Shown in pieces: positions 1 through 8,615 of a stretch of 64,000 bases of DNA. The position numbers and the translations under genes are program-made. The notes below the pieces were generated by a model. It did no database searches. It saw only the letters and a program-made list of their open reading frames with translations, and was not told the DNA's origin. Numbering within the stretch: the first letter of the stretch is position 1; each line of letters starts with the position of its first letter. The DNA is taken from assembly GCA_001897525.1 (NCBI GenBank), contig MKTB01000019.1, positions 1 to 64,000 of the forward strand. Direction: 5' to 3'. Source of the stretch: Bacteroidetes bacterium 43-16 (GTDB lineage: Bacteria > Bacteroidota > Bacteroidia > Chitinophagales > Chitinophagaceae).

Positions 1-493
1 ACCTTTAATCATCTATGCTACACTTATGATGTATAATAGCTTCAAAAAGTTGGATTTTTCATGCTTGGGTTGCAAAATAGGATGCTGTACATACAGCAAA
101 TATTCTGTTAAAATTAAATCAAGGCAAAAGTATATGGTTTAATTCTATTTGCCTATAGGGGAATTCCCGTATTTTTTTGACAATTGTATGAAATTGAACA
201 ATTTCAATTCTTAATATTTGAAAATTATTAATCAAAATCTGTATAGCATCTAAAGATTAAGCCAAAAAAGTAAATTTTTTGAGCTTTGTTTTACTCGAAT
301 CCTCAAATTTATATTGATAACAACTGTATATTGATTTTTAGTGTTTTGTGTAATTTATTGGGTGATAATTTCGCCCTTATGGCTATTTCTAAGCCTAAAA
401 ATGCTGCCATAAAGCAAAAACTGTACTGATACCTCAGTGTCAATAGACTCCATCCCGCAGAGCCATCTTTGTATCAACAAACGAACATAAGAG
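1..493. other. A+T-rich noncoding region before the first gene
   Basis: No convincing reading frame is visible on either strand. The stretch is strongly A+T-rich and holds several short dyad symmetries between 83 and 205 (separate entry), plus a weak hairpin near 360-375 with GGGTGA and TCGCCC arms. It is probably a regulatory spacer between an operon to the left of the window and the gene at 494. Confidence 0.6.
83..205. promoter_or_regulatory. Cluster of four dyad symmetries, possible operators
   Basis: Four inverted repeats follow one another: TGCTGTA-CA-TACAGCA at 83-98, AGGCAAA/TTTGCCT arms at 122-128 and 148-154, GGGAATTCCC at 158-167, and GAAATTG-AA-CAATTTC at 190-205. The first, third and fourth are perfect palindromes of 10-16 bases, a size typical of binding sites for dimeric regulators. 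No gene in the window encodes an obvious cognate repressor next to them, and in A+T-rich DNA some dyads arise by chance, so the call is tentative. Confidence 0.35.
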
Positions 494-781
494 ATGGAAA
501 CCTCACAAACGATTTACATTATTCTTGGCGGCAGCATATTATTTATTGCTGTCCCTGCTATCCTGATCCGGCTATTTTGGTTGGATTTTATTGAAGAGCT
601 TAACAACACAATGGGCGTAGAAGCCGGTATCTACAAGGAAGAGCAACCTGAGCCTACGCCTTCTCCGGAACATCTAACCAAAGGAAAGATCCTCCATTTT
701 CACCACAACAATGACCTGTCAAAAGTAAGGGACTTTTTTCATGAGGACCATGAGTCCTTATGGGAAAATCGCATGAACTAA
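494..781 (+). CDS. Small single-pass membrane protein, unknown function
   Basis: The 95-residue product has one hydrophobic segment (about residues 6-28, with IILGGSILFIAVPAILI) followed by a polar, acidic tail. There is no recognised domain. The start follows a purine-rich stretch (aacataagag). The gene ends 27 bases before the likely start of the lipoprotein gene at 808, so the two may be co-transcribed. It lies upstream of the RteC-like regulator, outside the conserved tra operon, and is probably element cargo or an accessory transfer protein. The lack of any recognised homolog keeps confidence moderate. Confidence 0.5.
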   Translation: METSQTIYIILGGSILFIAVPAILIRLFWLDFIEELNNTMGVEAGIYKEEQPEPTPSPEHLTKGKILHFHHNNDLSKVRDFFHEDHESLWENRMN

Positions 782-807
782 ATATTACAATCTTACATAG
801 TTTAATT

Positions 808-1851
808 ATGATCAAAAAATGTACAAAAACAATTCTTGCTATTGTAGCAATAGTTGGACTTGCAGTATCCTGTGGTCGGGATACTGCGGTTGTTATCTCC
901 GAAGTTGGACAACAGGAACATCCACTACCGGGTAACAATGGACAGGAGGTGGGGCAACGAAATGGTTGGCTGTCATTTTCAGGAATGGAGGCTTTTGAAG
1001 CCACTATGGCAAAATTACATGCGGCGGAGCAAGGAGTGGAGCTGGACAATTGGGAAAAACAATTTAAGGGATTTACGTCCTGGCGTTCAGCAGAAATAGT
1101 TGGTGAGGAACAGGAAACCGAAACAAGAGTAGATATCCCTGATGTATTGCTAACGACAATCCTTAACGACAAAGGAAGGATTCAGATTGCAGATACTGTC
1201 TACCAATTGGCAGCAGACAGAAAAGAACCAGTTCTTTTCGCTATTTCGGTAAAGCAGGAAATACCGCTATTAAAAGGAGCGGAGCCGGTAAGAATAGCAG
1301 GTGTTGTTGCCCATAAAATTGGTTTGCATTTAATGCCCTTTTTTCCAACATGGGAGGATAACGACAGAGTGGTCTCACCTTACCCGGTTTCTGATATCTG
1401 TAATTTTCCTTCACAAATCCTCTTTCCCTGGTGGGGTCAGAAAGGCGGGCTGATCTACAACGATAATAACGGTAATGAATTATCGCGTGATAATGGTCGC
1501 AATGTCCGAATAGATTACCACAGGTGGAGAGTAGGCTTCCTTTTCTACTCTTCCGCAGGTGTCCGGGTTAAGCTCTATAAAAACACACGCTTAGGAGGCT
1601 GGATGTCCACTATAAAGATGAATAGCGCCTCTATACAAGCCTGTAGTAAGGGACTTGTCATTATCCCAGGGCTGCTGCCGATACCCTATAATGCGCAGGT
1701 ATCCGCATCGGCTTCTAATGCAAACAGTTTGGAAAGAACCCTGAAATGGGCCGTAGCACCGATGCATATAGAGGTTGTACCGCATCATTTCAACTTCAAT
1801 TTCAGTATAAACTATAGAGGCCAACAGATCAGCAGAGCTATTCGCGAATAA
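808..1851 (+). CDS. Lipoprotein resembling the DUF4848 group
   Basis: The start at 808 gives a clean lipoprotein signal, MIKKCTKTILAIVAIVGLAV followed by S-C, with the lipobox cysteine at residue 22. A start at 760 would add 16 residues that break this signal. The mature protein (total 347 aa) has a segment around residues 50-130 with 'WLSF..MEAFEATMAKL' and 'WEKQFKGFTS', the pattern I associate with DUF4848 lipoproteins of Bacteroidetes. The C-terminal half is rich in aromatic and beta-type sequence, with no catalytic motif visible. It is likely anchored to the outer or inner membrane. The DUF assignment is from memory of the family pattern and is not certain. Confidence 0.7.
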   Translation: MIKKCTKTILAIVAIVGLAVSCGRDTAVVISEVGQQEHPLPGNNGQEVGQRNGWLSFSGMEAFEATMAKLHAAEQGVELDNWEKQFKGFTSWRSAEIVGEEQETETRVDIPDVLLTTILNDKGRIQIADTVYQLAADRKEPVLFAISVKQEIPLLKGAEPVRIAGVVAHKIGLHLMPFFPTWEDNDRVVSPYPVSDICNFPSQILFPWWGQKGGLIYNDNNGNELSRDNGRNVRIDYHRWRVGFLFYSSAGVRVKLYKNTRLGGWMSTIKMNSASIQACSKGLVIIPGLLPIPYNAQVSASASNANSLERTLKWAVAPMHIEVVPHHFNFNFSINYRGQQISRAIRE

Positions 1852-1894
1852 AAGTTTCACAAAAGAGTACAGACAGGCTTATCCATTAATTCAA

Positions 1895-2743
1895 ATGCTT
1901 ATGACCAGTTTCACAGAAATATTGTACCAACAGATGCAGCAGTCCATACAGGAATTGGCAACCGGTACAGATACCTTTTTGCAAAGAGCAGAACAGGGCT
2001 TCAAGATAGCTGAAGATTACCTGTTGCAACTTCGCAGATTGATCAAGGCATACACCTTTACAGATGAAGCGGAGGAGGTATTGTTCTTCAAGACTATCAA
2101 GCCGCTGTTTCATAAGGAGTTGCTCTATTGGTCAGAGATCATACGCATTGAGGCAGCCCGGCCGCTTACAGATGAAGGTAAACCGAAGCAATATATAAAA
2201 AAACGGCTCAAAGAACTACAGGGTTATATAGCCCGCAATCATTTTCTGTATGCATATTATAAGCTTGGCCACAGCCATCTTGATAAACAATTGTACCTGC
2301 GGTCATCTGTATATACGCCTTTATTGCCTGTGGACCGTTCGGATATGGACGATACTTTTTCCACTGTAGCCGGAAATATTCTGGCGAAAATCATGGCGAT
2401 AGAAGAAGTCGCCGCCTGGCTAACGGCCCGGCAGGATCGTAAAGATACCATTCAGGGTGAGGGGAATGTGACAGGGCTTGTCTGGACGGGCTCTAAAGCC
2501 CAACTCATAGAACTGGTTTATGCATTGGAAAGCTTCGGCGTTTTCAATAACGGGAAGACAAACGTGAAGGAGGTAATGAGCTATCTGCAACATTGCTTTA
2601 AGGTCGACAAAGTCGCTAATTATTATGGGTACTTCCAGGGCATGCGGATACGTAAAAAAGACCGTACACCCTTTCTTAACGGGCTGATCGAACATATAAC
2701 AAGACGCATGGACGAGGCTGACGAGTTTCCGCGCTTTCCCTGA
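1895..2743 (+). CDS. RteC-family regulatory protein
   Basis: The 282-residue protein has the RteC layout. An N-terminal helical segment (about 20-90) contains 'FFKTIKPLFHKELLYWSEI', then comes a middle section with 'HFLYAYYKLGHSHLDKQLYLR' (about 115-135), and a C-terminal domain (about 200-280) with 'LVWTGSKAQLIELVYAL' that resembles a helix-turn-helix region. In CTnDOT, RteC acts downstream of RteA/RteB to activate the excision operon, which then switches on excision and tra expression. No rteA/rteB genes are in the window. Its position just before the transfer operon fits a regulator of transfer. It is followed by a 111-base gap that may hold the tra promoter. Confidence 0.85.
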   Translation: MLMTSFTEILYQQMQQSIQELATGTDTFLQRAEQGFKIAEDYLLQLRRLIKAYTFTDEAEEVLFFKTIKPLFHKELLYWSEIIRIEAARPLTDEGKPKQYIKKRLKELQGYIARNHFLYAYYKLGHSHLDKQLYLRSSVYTPLLPVDRSDMDDTFSTVAGNILAKIMAIEEVAAWLTARQDRKDTIQGEGNVTGLVWTGSKAQLIELVYALESFGVFNNGKTNVKEVMSYLQHCFKVDKVANYYGYFQGMRIRKKDRTPFLNGLIEHITRRMDEADEFPRFP

Positions 2744-2854
2744 CTGTATCCGAAAAAAATATTTTTAGTAGGTACTATCAAAGTATCAAAAATGTAGATG
2801 GGCGATCATCAATTTTGCTAACAGAAACAAGAACAATTTAAAAACGAAAAAGCA

Positions 2855-3280
2855 ATGTTACAAATCAGCTGGAACAATTACTGGACGGCAGTAGCCATCA
2901 TATTGGTCATCTATTACCTGGCAATCGCAGTATTATATTACCGGAGCGAAATAGCCGCAAAAATAAAAAAACAGATGCAGGCCGGATCGGAGGACCTTAC
3001 AGAAAAAGAAGATGAACAGATGGCTGCTCCAACTAGCTTCAATGAACTGGAAACTATAGTGGCAAACATAAAAGGCACCCTGGAAGAGGCAGGCACAGAG
3101 GCCGGTAAAGAAGAGCTGCTTGACAGGCTCGGCAAAATACTGGCAAGCTATGACGGTTTAGATACACCTGCCTTCAGGGTAGCCATTAATAACTACATCA
3201 TCGGGCACGCCCAAAAGATATGCGGCACCGGATTTACCGAAGAGGAACTTAACCGCTATTGGCTAGCAATCAGAGCCTAA
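2855..3280 (+). CDS. Small membrane-anchored protein at the head of the tra operon
   Basis: The 141-residue product has one N-terminal membrane helix (about residues 9-28, 'WTAVAIILVIYYLAIAVLYY'). A charged linker rich in K, E and D follows, then a helical cytoplasmic domain (about 60-141). It sits directly before traE with a 41-base gap, so it is likely the first gene of the transfer operon. Similar small membrane proteins occupy this position in related Bacteroidetes elements, but I cannot assign a Tra letter. There is no enzyme motif, so a structural or assembly role in the mating apparatus is inferred only from position. Confidence 0.7.
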   Translation: MLQISWNNYWTAVAIILVIYYLAIAVLYYRSEIAAKIKKQMQAGSEDLTEKEDEQMAAPTSFNELETIVANIKGTLEEAGTEAGKEELLDRLGKILASYDGLDTPAFRVAINNYIIGHAQKICGTGFTEEELNRYWLAIRA

Positions 3281-3321
3281 CCGTAATTAATTGAACAATA
3301 ACATAAGAAGTAGGAGGAAAA

Positions 3322-3642
3322 GTGAAGAAAGGATCTATGTTAAAGGCAATAAGTCTTGCGGTCATCGCAGGCATATTTACCGCAGTACCGGTGATCTTAT
3401 ATGGACAAAACGGGGAAGCAGGTATCAATGCTGCAACCGGCCAGTTGAAGACCTATTTCGCAGTCGGAGTTAATCTCGTCTATGCCATAGGGGCCATAGT
3501 TGGGCTTGTGGGGGCAGTAAAAGTTTATAACAAGTGGAGCAGCGGCGAGCCGGACACCGCGAAAGTAGCGAGTAGCTGGTTCGGAGCCTGTATATTCCTC
3601 GTGGTTGTGGCAACGATCCTAAAAGGCTTCTTCGGCGTATAA
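3322..3642 (+). CDS. traE: Conjugative transfer protein TraE (DUF4134), VirB2-like position
   Basis: The 106-residue protein matches TraE/DUF4134: an N-terminal signal or membrane helix, a short loop with 'INAATGQLKTYF', and two further hydrophobic helices, with the family-typical 'AVKVYNKWSSGEPDTAK' between them. In this system TraE is thought to be a small inner-membrane, pilin-like component of the type IV apparatus. The start is most likely GTG at 3322, because AGGAGG lies four bases upstream (3312-3317). An ATG at 3337 is the alternative. A good ribosome site is unusual for Bacteroidetes. It is separated from traF by two paralogous genes of unknown function. Confidence 0.92.
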   Translation: MKKGSMLKAISLAVIAGIFTAVPVILYGQNGEAGINAATGQLKTYFAVGVNLVYAIGAIVGLVGAVKVYNKWSSGEPDTAKVASSWFGACIFLVVVATILKGFFGV

Positions 3643-3664
3643 AAAATGCAAAAAAACAAATCTG

Positions 3665-4051
3665 ATGAGCAGGAAATTAACAACAGTGGAAATAAAGGGA
3701 ACTGTCTTTGAAGTCGACGCTTTCAGGGAGGTACTACGCCAGGCGGATGACCGCCACAATACAATACCTTTCCAGGTCTTCGATAAGGAGGGAGATGGCT
3801 ACAGGCTACTCTATGATCCTTTAACCCGAAATATACCACGCAGTAAAAAAGCAGTACTTGCCGATCCGGACAGGTATTGTTGGGTGATACTTCCGGCTTT
3901 GATGGAACTTGATCCGGAGGGGATAGCCCTGCGCTATGAAATCCCTTTGGAGGTACTTTGTCCTGACCCGGAGCATCTGATCCCCAAAGAGGTCATTGCA
4001 GAGATAAAACAGGTATCCTTATCTGCACGTAGTTCCCAACAAAAAAAATAA
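3665..4051 (+). CDS. Single-unit member of the 'VDV/LDPEG' repeat family, unknown function
   Basis: This 128-residue soluble protein holds one copy of a roughly 110-residue unit that occurs twice in each of the products at 4062 and 5181. The unit reads 'EIKGTVFEVDAFREVLRQ', then 'YRLLYDPLTRNIPR', then 'ILPALMELDPEGIALRYEI'. There is no signal peptide or membrane helix. It lies 22 bases after traE and 10 bases before the next paralog, so it belongs to the transfer operon. I recognise no named family. Its position among traE, traF and traG suggests a role in assembling the transfer machine, but nothing in the sequence proves it. Confidence 0.75.
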   Translation: MSRKLTTVEIKGTVFEVDAFREVLRQADDRHNTIPFQVFDKEGDGYRLLYDPLTRNIPRSKKAVLADPDRYCWVILPALMELDPEGIALRYEIPLEVLCPDPEHLIPKEVIAEIKQVSLSARSSQQKK

Positions 4052-4061
4052 TTATATCGCT

Positions 4062-4853
4062 ATGGAAAGAGTACTGCCAACATATGAGATCGCGGGCATT
4101 CCGTTCATCGTTGATGTGGATTATAGCCTGCTACGACACCCGGAGGACGAACGGTATACCATTTCATTTTTAAATGATCTGGAAGACAAAGGAAGCCATT
4201 ATGACCTCTATATGGATAAGACAACAATGGAACCTGCTGTTTACCAGTTAAGAACACCCGATGATGGGAATACACTCATTTTCAACATACCGCAAATGGT
4301 ACAGTTGGACCCTGAAGGCGTTGCGTTTAAATATGGAATTGCACCAAATATGCTCCCTGAAAAGGATATCGATTGCACCATGAACCCTGAAGTATTTAAA
4401 AAACGGGAAATGGGACAATTATCTGTCATAGACATTTGTGGACATCCCTTTTTTATAGATGTCCGGAATGGACTGTTGCAGCCAAAGGATGATTTTACCA
4501 CTATGGGGATCGAACTCTCAAAATTAGAGGTTGATGATTCAGGAACTGCTTATCTCTGTCTCTATGATCCCCAAAAGCATACTACGGTAACACTTGACCC
4601 AAAAATTAAGAAAATACCCAGAGGGATCGTAGCGCTACAGATACCCTCAGAAACCATCCTTGATTCCTATGCTGTTGCACGGCAATACAACCTTTTAGAG
4701 AGCACGGATTGGTTCCGGAAGTTTCCTGTAAGAACGAACCTCAGCGCCCGGATCATTCCCTGGGAGAAAACCTCACTTCCGGAACTTGTAGAAAGAAATA
4801 AAACAAAGCAGAAGACCATAAATAAGCGTAACGGGAAAGGAAAAGGGCTGTGA
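4062..4853 (+). CDS. Two-unit member of the 'VDV/LDPEG' repeat family, unknown function
   Basis: The 263-residue soluble protein contains two copies of the unit. Unit 1 (about 5-105) has 'GIPFIVDVDYSLLRHPEDER' and 'IPQMVQLDPEGVAFKYGI'. Unit 2 (about 120-215) has 'GHPFFIDVRNGLLQPKDD' and 'YLCLYDP', then 'IPRGIVALQIPSETILDSYA'. A basic tail rich in K and N ends the protein. It is closest to the product at 5181, which shares the 'LPTYEI.G..F.VDVD..LLRHP.DE' opening. The stop codon overlaps the GTG start of traF (bases 4850-4853), so the two are translationally coupled. Function is unknown. The coupling suggests that it is needed in proportion to TraF. Confidence 0.75.
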   Translation: MERVLPTYEIAGIPFIVDVDYSLLRHPEDERYTISFLNDLEDKGSHYDLYMDKTTMEPAVYQLRTPDDGNTLIFNIPQMVQLDPEGVAFKYGIAPNMLPEKDIDCTMNPEVFKKREMGQLSVIDICGHPFFIDVRNGLLQPKDDFTTMGIELSKLEVDDSGTAYLCLYDPQKHTTVTLDPKIKKIPRGIVALQIPSETILDSYAVARQYNLLESTDWFRKFPVRTNLSARIIPWEKTSLPELVERNKTKQKTINKRNGKGKGL

Positions 4854-5188
4854 GCAAAGAGATAAGCTATACGATCAATAAAGGAGTGAACAGGCCGATT
4901 GAATTTCGGGGTCTGAAAGCTCAATACATCTATATACTGGCTGCAGGATTGATACTGCTGCTGCTGGGATTTGTCATAAGTTATATTGCGGGGGTACCTG
5001 TTTACCTGTGCCTGCCTATAGTGTTGGTGTCAGGAAGTGGTTTGTTTGTTGGAGTATATAGGTTAAGCCACAGGTACGGGGAGCATGGGCTGGCCAAAGC
5101 GCTTGCTTTCCGAAAGGTACCCACCGCAATTATTTGCCGGTCAAGAAAAATTTTCAGGGAACTTAAAGAGAATAAAGAAAATGAATAG
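4850..5188 (+). CDS. traF: Conjugative transfer protein TraF (DUF4133), VirB3-like
   Basis: The 112-residue protein has the DUF4133/TraF pattern: a short N-terminus 'YTINKGVNRPIEFRGLKAQY', then two membrane helices (about 27-48 and 50-70) and a basic cytoplasmic C-terminus. In Bacteroidetes elements TraF occupies the place of VirB3, which associates with the VirB4-type ATPase (TraG here). It starts at GTG 4850, inside the stop of the previous gene, and its own stop overlaps the ATG of the next gene at 5181. The coupling links it to a repeat-family protein on each side, which is not part of the CTnDOT arrangement. Confidence 0.92.
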   Translation: MSKEISYTINKGVNRPIEFRGLKAQYIYILAAGLILLLLGFVISYIAGVPVYLCLPIVLVSGSGLFVGVYRLSHRYGEHGLAKALAFRKVPTAIICRSRKIFRELKENKENE

Positions 5189-5984
5189 AACATTGCCAAC
5201 ATACGAAATAGAAGGCGTTGATTTTCTTGTGGATGTAGACTTTAATCTATTACGACATCCCAGGGATGAAAAGATAGGCTACTCTTTCCTCCATGACATG
5301 ACGGATACCGCCACAGGCTATACATTAACTATCAATCCGGATAATCTGCTATCCGACCGACAAGCTGAAATGCACGGAAAACCGGTCATCTACGAAATAC
5401 CTTATATGGTAAAGCTGGATCCGGATGGCATGAAAGAAAAATTCAGAACCGATATTTTACCGGAAACAGATATTGAGCTAAAAAACAATGAAGATCTGTT
5501 ATACCGGAGATCAATAGGAAAACCCGCGGCAATAAAAGTTCTTGATGATTATTTCTTTGTGGACACTGAGAGTAGCATTTTTTTTGGACCCAAGGTGGGC
5601 GGCAGATTCTCTTCGTTGCATACGGAAAATATGCCTATGGATAGTTTCCTAACTGTTTACCAATGTCTTTACGATCCAACAGCGAAACTGATGTATCATC
5701 CGGAAAGCAGGGTGATTCCTGAAGGGGTAATAGGTTTGCAGTTACCCGCGCTTGCCTATTGCGATTCTTACAATTATGCCCGCTTACACGGCAGGCTAAA
5801 AGAACCGGAATTCTTCCGATGGCACCCGGTCCGGGCCAATATGGCCGCCCGCGAAATCCCCATAGAACAATTGGGTTACATACGTAAGGCTCAATTAACA
5901 AATGTGACACAGGTGCAAAGCGACGAGATGCGGGCAGCGACACGTGATAATAAGCTTAAGTCAAAGCGGAAATTCCGGACATAA
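5181..5984 (+). CDS. Two-unit member of the 'VDV/LDPEG' repeat family, unknown function
   Basis: The start at 5181 gives MNRTLPTYEIEG, matching the opening of the paralog at 4062; an upstream in-frame start at 5085 would only add traF-overlapping sequence. The 267-residue protein has two units. Unit 1 has 'VDVDFNLLRHPRDEKIGYSF' and 'IPYMVKLDPDGM'. Unit 2 has 'DDYFFVDTESSIFFGPK', 'YQCLYDPTAKL' and 'IPEGVIGLQLPALAYCDSY', followed by 'WHPVRANMAAREIPIEQLG', which mirrors 'FPVRTNLSARIIPWEKTSL' in the 4062 product. No membrane segment is present. It overlaps the end of traF and precedes traG by 89 bases. The function is unknown; a soluble partner of TraF or TraG is one reading. Confidence 0.75.
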   Translation: MNRTLPTYEIEGVDFLVDVDFNLLRHPRDEKIGYSFLHDMTDTATGYTLTINPDNLLSDRQAEMHGKPVIYEIPYMVKLDPDGMKEKFRTDILPETDIELKNNEDLLYRRSIGKPAAIKVLDDYFFVDTESSIFFGPKVGGRFSSLHTENMPMDSFLTVYQCLYDPTAKLMYHPESRVIPEGVIGLQLPALAYCDSYNYARLHGRLKEPEFFRWHPVRANMAAREIPIEQLGYIRKAQLTNVTQVQSDEMRAATRDNKLKSKRKFRT

Positions 5985-6073
5985 CAATAGCAACAGGAAT
6001 GCCGAAGGTTTTCCTGCCGACAAGGAGAACAAAGAACAACGATTAGTGAACAAGAAAAACGAGGAGCAAGGTA

Positions 6074-8605
6074 ATGGTCGTAATTATGATACTCGCAGGT
6101 CTGCTGCTGGCAGCAGTATTACTGCAAAGTAAAGAATCCCTGAGTGGAAGTGAGGAACTGGCAGATGCGCTGCCGGTCTGGAAAGTGGAACAGGATTGTC
6201 TGCTGTCAAAAAAAGGTGATGTGACGGTTGCTTTTCGACTGCAACTACCAGAGATTTTCACACTCAGCAGTGATGAGTATGATGCCCTGCACGAGGTTTG
6301 GTTAAAGGCAATAAAGGTACTTCCTTCCGGAGCGATATTACATCAGCAGGATTGGTTTATAAAGTCAAAATACAAGGCTGATCTTTCGCAGGACAGCAAT
6401 TTCCTGATGCGCGGCAGCGAGCTTCATTTCAATGAGCGTCCTTATCTTAAACATGACTGCCTGCTTATGCTGAGCCTGAAGGCAAAGGACAGAAAACCTT
6501 CCAGTTCGGCAATCTCATCATTACTGAAGAAAAACATCATTGCTCCTGAGCTTACAGATAAAAAGCAGATGCAACAGTTACTGGATACCGTGGGACAATT
6601 CAAAAGAATACTATCGGATAGCGGTTTTGTTTCCCTGGAGCAGATCAGGGCTCAGGAACTGACCGGGAGTAAAGACAAGCCGGGGCTGCTGGAACGCTAC
6701 CTGTTTTTGCAGGAACAGAATAGCAGGCCACAAATAACGGATATTGTGTTCAAACCTGAATGGAAGGTAGGCGCACAATACTGCCAGCTATATACACTAT
6801 CAGATGTGGAAGACCTGCCCGCAAATTGTGCCCCCAAGATGCATTATGATAAGTATTCTACGGATAAGACACGATTTTCAATAGGCTTTGCGGCACCTAT
6901 TGCCCAATTGTTACCGGTAAATCATATCTATAACCAATATTTGGTAATAGGGGACGGGCCGAAGACACTTAAAAAGATGGAGGCCAAAAGAAGACGGTTG
7001 CAGTCGCTTTCCATGTACAGCAGGGAAAATGCGATCAGCCGGGATGCTACACAGGAGTTCCTGAATGAAGCGATTGCCGCTGCCAGAACACCAATAAGGG
7101 CACATTTCAGCCTGCTTTGCTGGACAGATAATCCGGAAGAACTGGCTGAACTCCGTAACCAGACGGCATCGGCCCTGTCAAAAATGGATATCGTACCTCA
7201 CCTGGAAACCGACGGTGCCCCTCAACTATGGTGGGCGGGTATTCCCGGTAACGAAGCGGAGCTGCCGGAAAATGATTGTTTTGAAACGTTTGCAGAGCAA
7301 GCGGCTTGTTTTCTGAACAGGGAAACAGCCTATCGCAGCTCAAACAGTCCCTTTGGCATCCGGCTCGAAGACCGGCTTACAGGGATACCGGTGCACGTTG
7401 ATATTTCCGATGACCCTATGTCAAAAGGTATCACTACCAATCGCAATAAGCTGGCAATCGGAGGCAGTGGTTCTGGAAAATCTGTATTTATGAACCATTT
7501 ACTCCATAGCTATGTACAGCAGGGGGCCCATTGTGTGATAATAGATGTAGGTCATAGTTATTCAGGATTGTGCGAGCTTTTAAATGGCTATTATTTTACA
7601 TACAGTGAAGAAGAGCCGATCAAATTCAATCCGTTCTATTTGGCAGAGGGAGAAATCCTTGATACCGAAAAAAAAGAAAGTATCAAAACATTGCTGGTAG
7701 CGCTCTGGAAACAGAATGATGAAAGTTTTAGGAGAAGCGAGTATGTGGCCATTTCCAATGCATTGCAATCCTATTACCAGTACCTGGAGCGTGATACAAG
7801 CCTGTTTGCCTGCTTTGATACCTTTTATGAGTTCCTGCAAAATGTATTTATTGGCGAACTGGAGGCGGACAAGGTAAAAGACCGGGACTTTGACATTCAT
7901 AATTTCCTGTATGTATTGCGACCGTTTTATAGCGGTGGGGAGTTTGATTACCTGCTCAATGCACGGGAAAACCTGGATGTACTGAACCAGCCTTTTGTGG
8001 TCATAGAATTGGACAATATTAAGGATCATCCGATACTTTTCCCGATCGTCACGCTCATCACGATGTCTTTGTTCATTTCCAAAATGCGGAAGCTGAAAGG
8101 AGTACGTAAGGTAATCGTTATAGAAGAAGCCTGGAAAGCGATCAGCAAAGGCGGTATGGCTGAATTCATGAAGTATTTGTATAAAACCGTCCGTAAACAT
8201 TTTGGTGAAGCGATAACGGTGACCCAGGAGCTTGATGACATAATCGGCAATGAGATTGTAAAGGATGCCATCATCAATAATGCTGACTGTAAGATCATCC
8301 TGGACATGAAAAAATTCCAGAACAAGTTCGGAGCTATCCAGGAAGTAATGGGTATGACCGATAAGGGAAGAGACCTGGTGCTGTCCATTAATAAAGCGAA
8401 TGATCCCAATTACCGTTATCGTGAGGTTTACATTGAACTCGGCAACCAGCTGATGAAGGTGTACCGATATGAGCCGTCCCCTTTTGAATATTATGCCTAT
8501 ACCACTGAACAGAGTGAAAAAGTAAAGGTGCAACAGTACACCGAAAAGTACGGCAGCATTGAAAAAGGCATTGCCGCATTGGTAGCAGATTTAAGGAACA
8601 ATTAA
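6074..8605 (+). CDS. traG: Conjugation ATPase TraG (VirB4 family)
   Basis: The 843-residue protein is the cytoplasmic ATPase that powers assembly of the mating apparatus and DNA transfer. An N-terminal hydrophobic stretch (about 3-18) is followed by the VirB4 N-terminal domain ('ALPVWKVEQDCLLSKKGDVT'). The C-terminal ATPase has Walker A GGSGSGKS at residues 463-470 and a Walker B-type 'VIVIEEAW' near residues 680-687. The length matches Bacteroidetes TraG proteins, about 830 residues. The start at 6074 follows a GAGGAGC-type ribosome site. It is the most conserved gene in the window and anchors the identification of the operon. No truncation or missing motif is visible. Confidence 0.96.
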   Translation: MVVIMILAGLLLAAVLLQSKESLSGSEELADALPVWKVEQDCLLSKKGDVTVAFRLQLPEIFTLSSDEYDALHEVWLKAIKVLPSGAILHQQDWFIKSKYKADLSQDSNFLMRGSELHFNERPYLKHDCLLMLSLKAKDRKPSSSAISSLLKKNIIAPELTDKKQMQQLLDTVGQFKRILSDSGFVSLEQIRAQELTGSKDKPGLLERYLFLQEQNSRPQITDIVFKPEWKVGAQYCQLYTLSDVEDLPANCAPKMHYDKYSTDKTRFSIGFAAPIAQLLPVNHIYNQYLVIGDGPKTLKKMEAKRRRLQSLSMYSRENAISRDATQEFLNEAIAAARTPIRAHFSLLCWTDNPEELAELRNQTASALSKMDIVPHLETDGAPQLWWAGIPGNEAELPENDCFETFAEQAACFLNRETAYRSSNSPFGIRLEDRLTGIPVHVDISDDPMSKGITTNRNKLAIGGSGSGKSVFMNHLLHSYVQQGAHCVIIDVGHSYSGLCELLNGYYFTYSEEEPIKFNPFYLAEGEILDTEKKESIKTLLVALWKQNDESFRRSEYVAISNALQSYYQYLERDTSLFACFDTFYEFLQNVFIGELEADKVKDRDFDIHNFLYVLRPFYSGGEFDYLLNARENLDVLNQPFVVIELDNIKDHPILFPIVTLITMSLFISKMRKLKGVRKVIVIEEAWKAISKGGMAEFMKYLYKTVRKHFGEAITVTQELDDIIGNEIVKDAIINNADCKIILDMKKFQNKFGAIQEVMGMTDKGRDLVLSINKANDPNYRYREVYIELGNQLMKVYRYEPSPFEYYAYTTEQSEKVKVQQYTEKYGSIEKGIAALVADLRNN

Positions 8606-8615
8606 AAGAAAGACG

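Noticed and set aside
5944-6132. 62-codon frame between the repeat-family gene and traG
   Set aside because: It overlaps both genes and is low-complexity (N, K, E, Q), with no start signal.
7580-8533. 317-codon minus-strand frame opposite traG
   Set aside because: It mirrors the conserved VirB4 ATPase gene, has no recognised motif or ribosome site and is best explained as a shadow frame.
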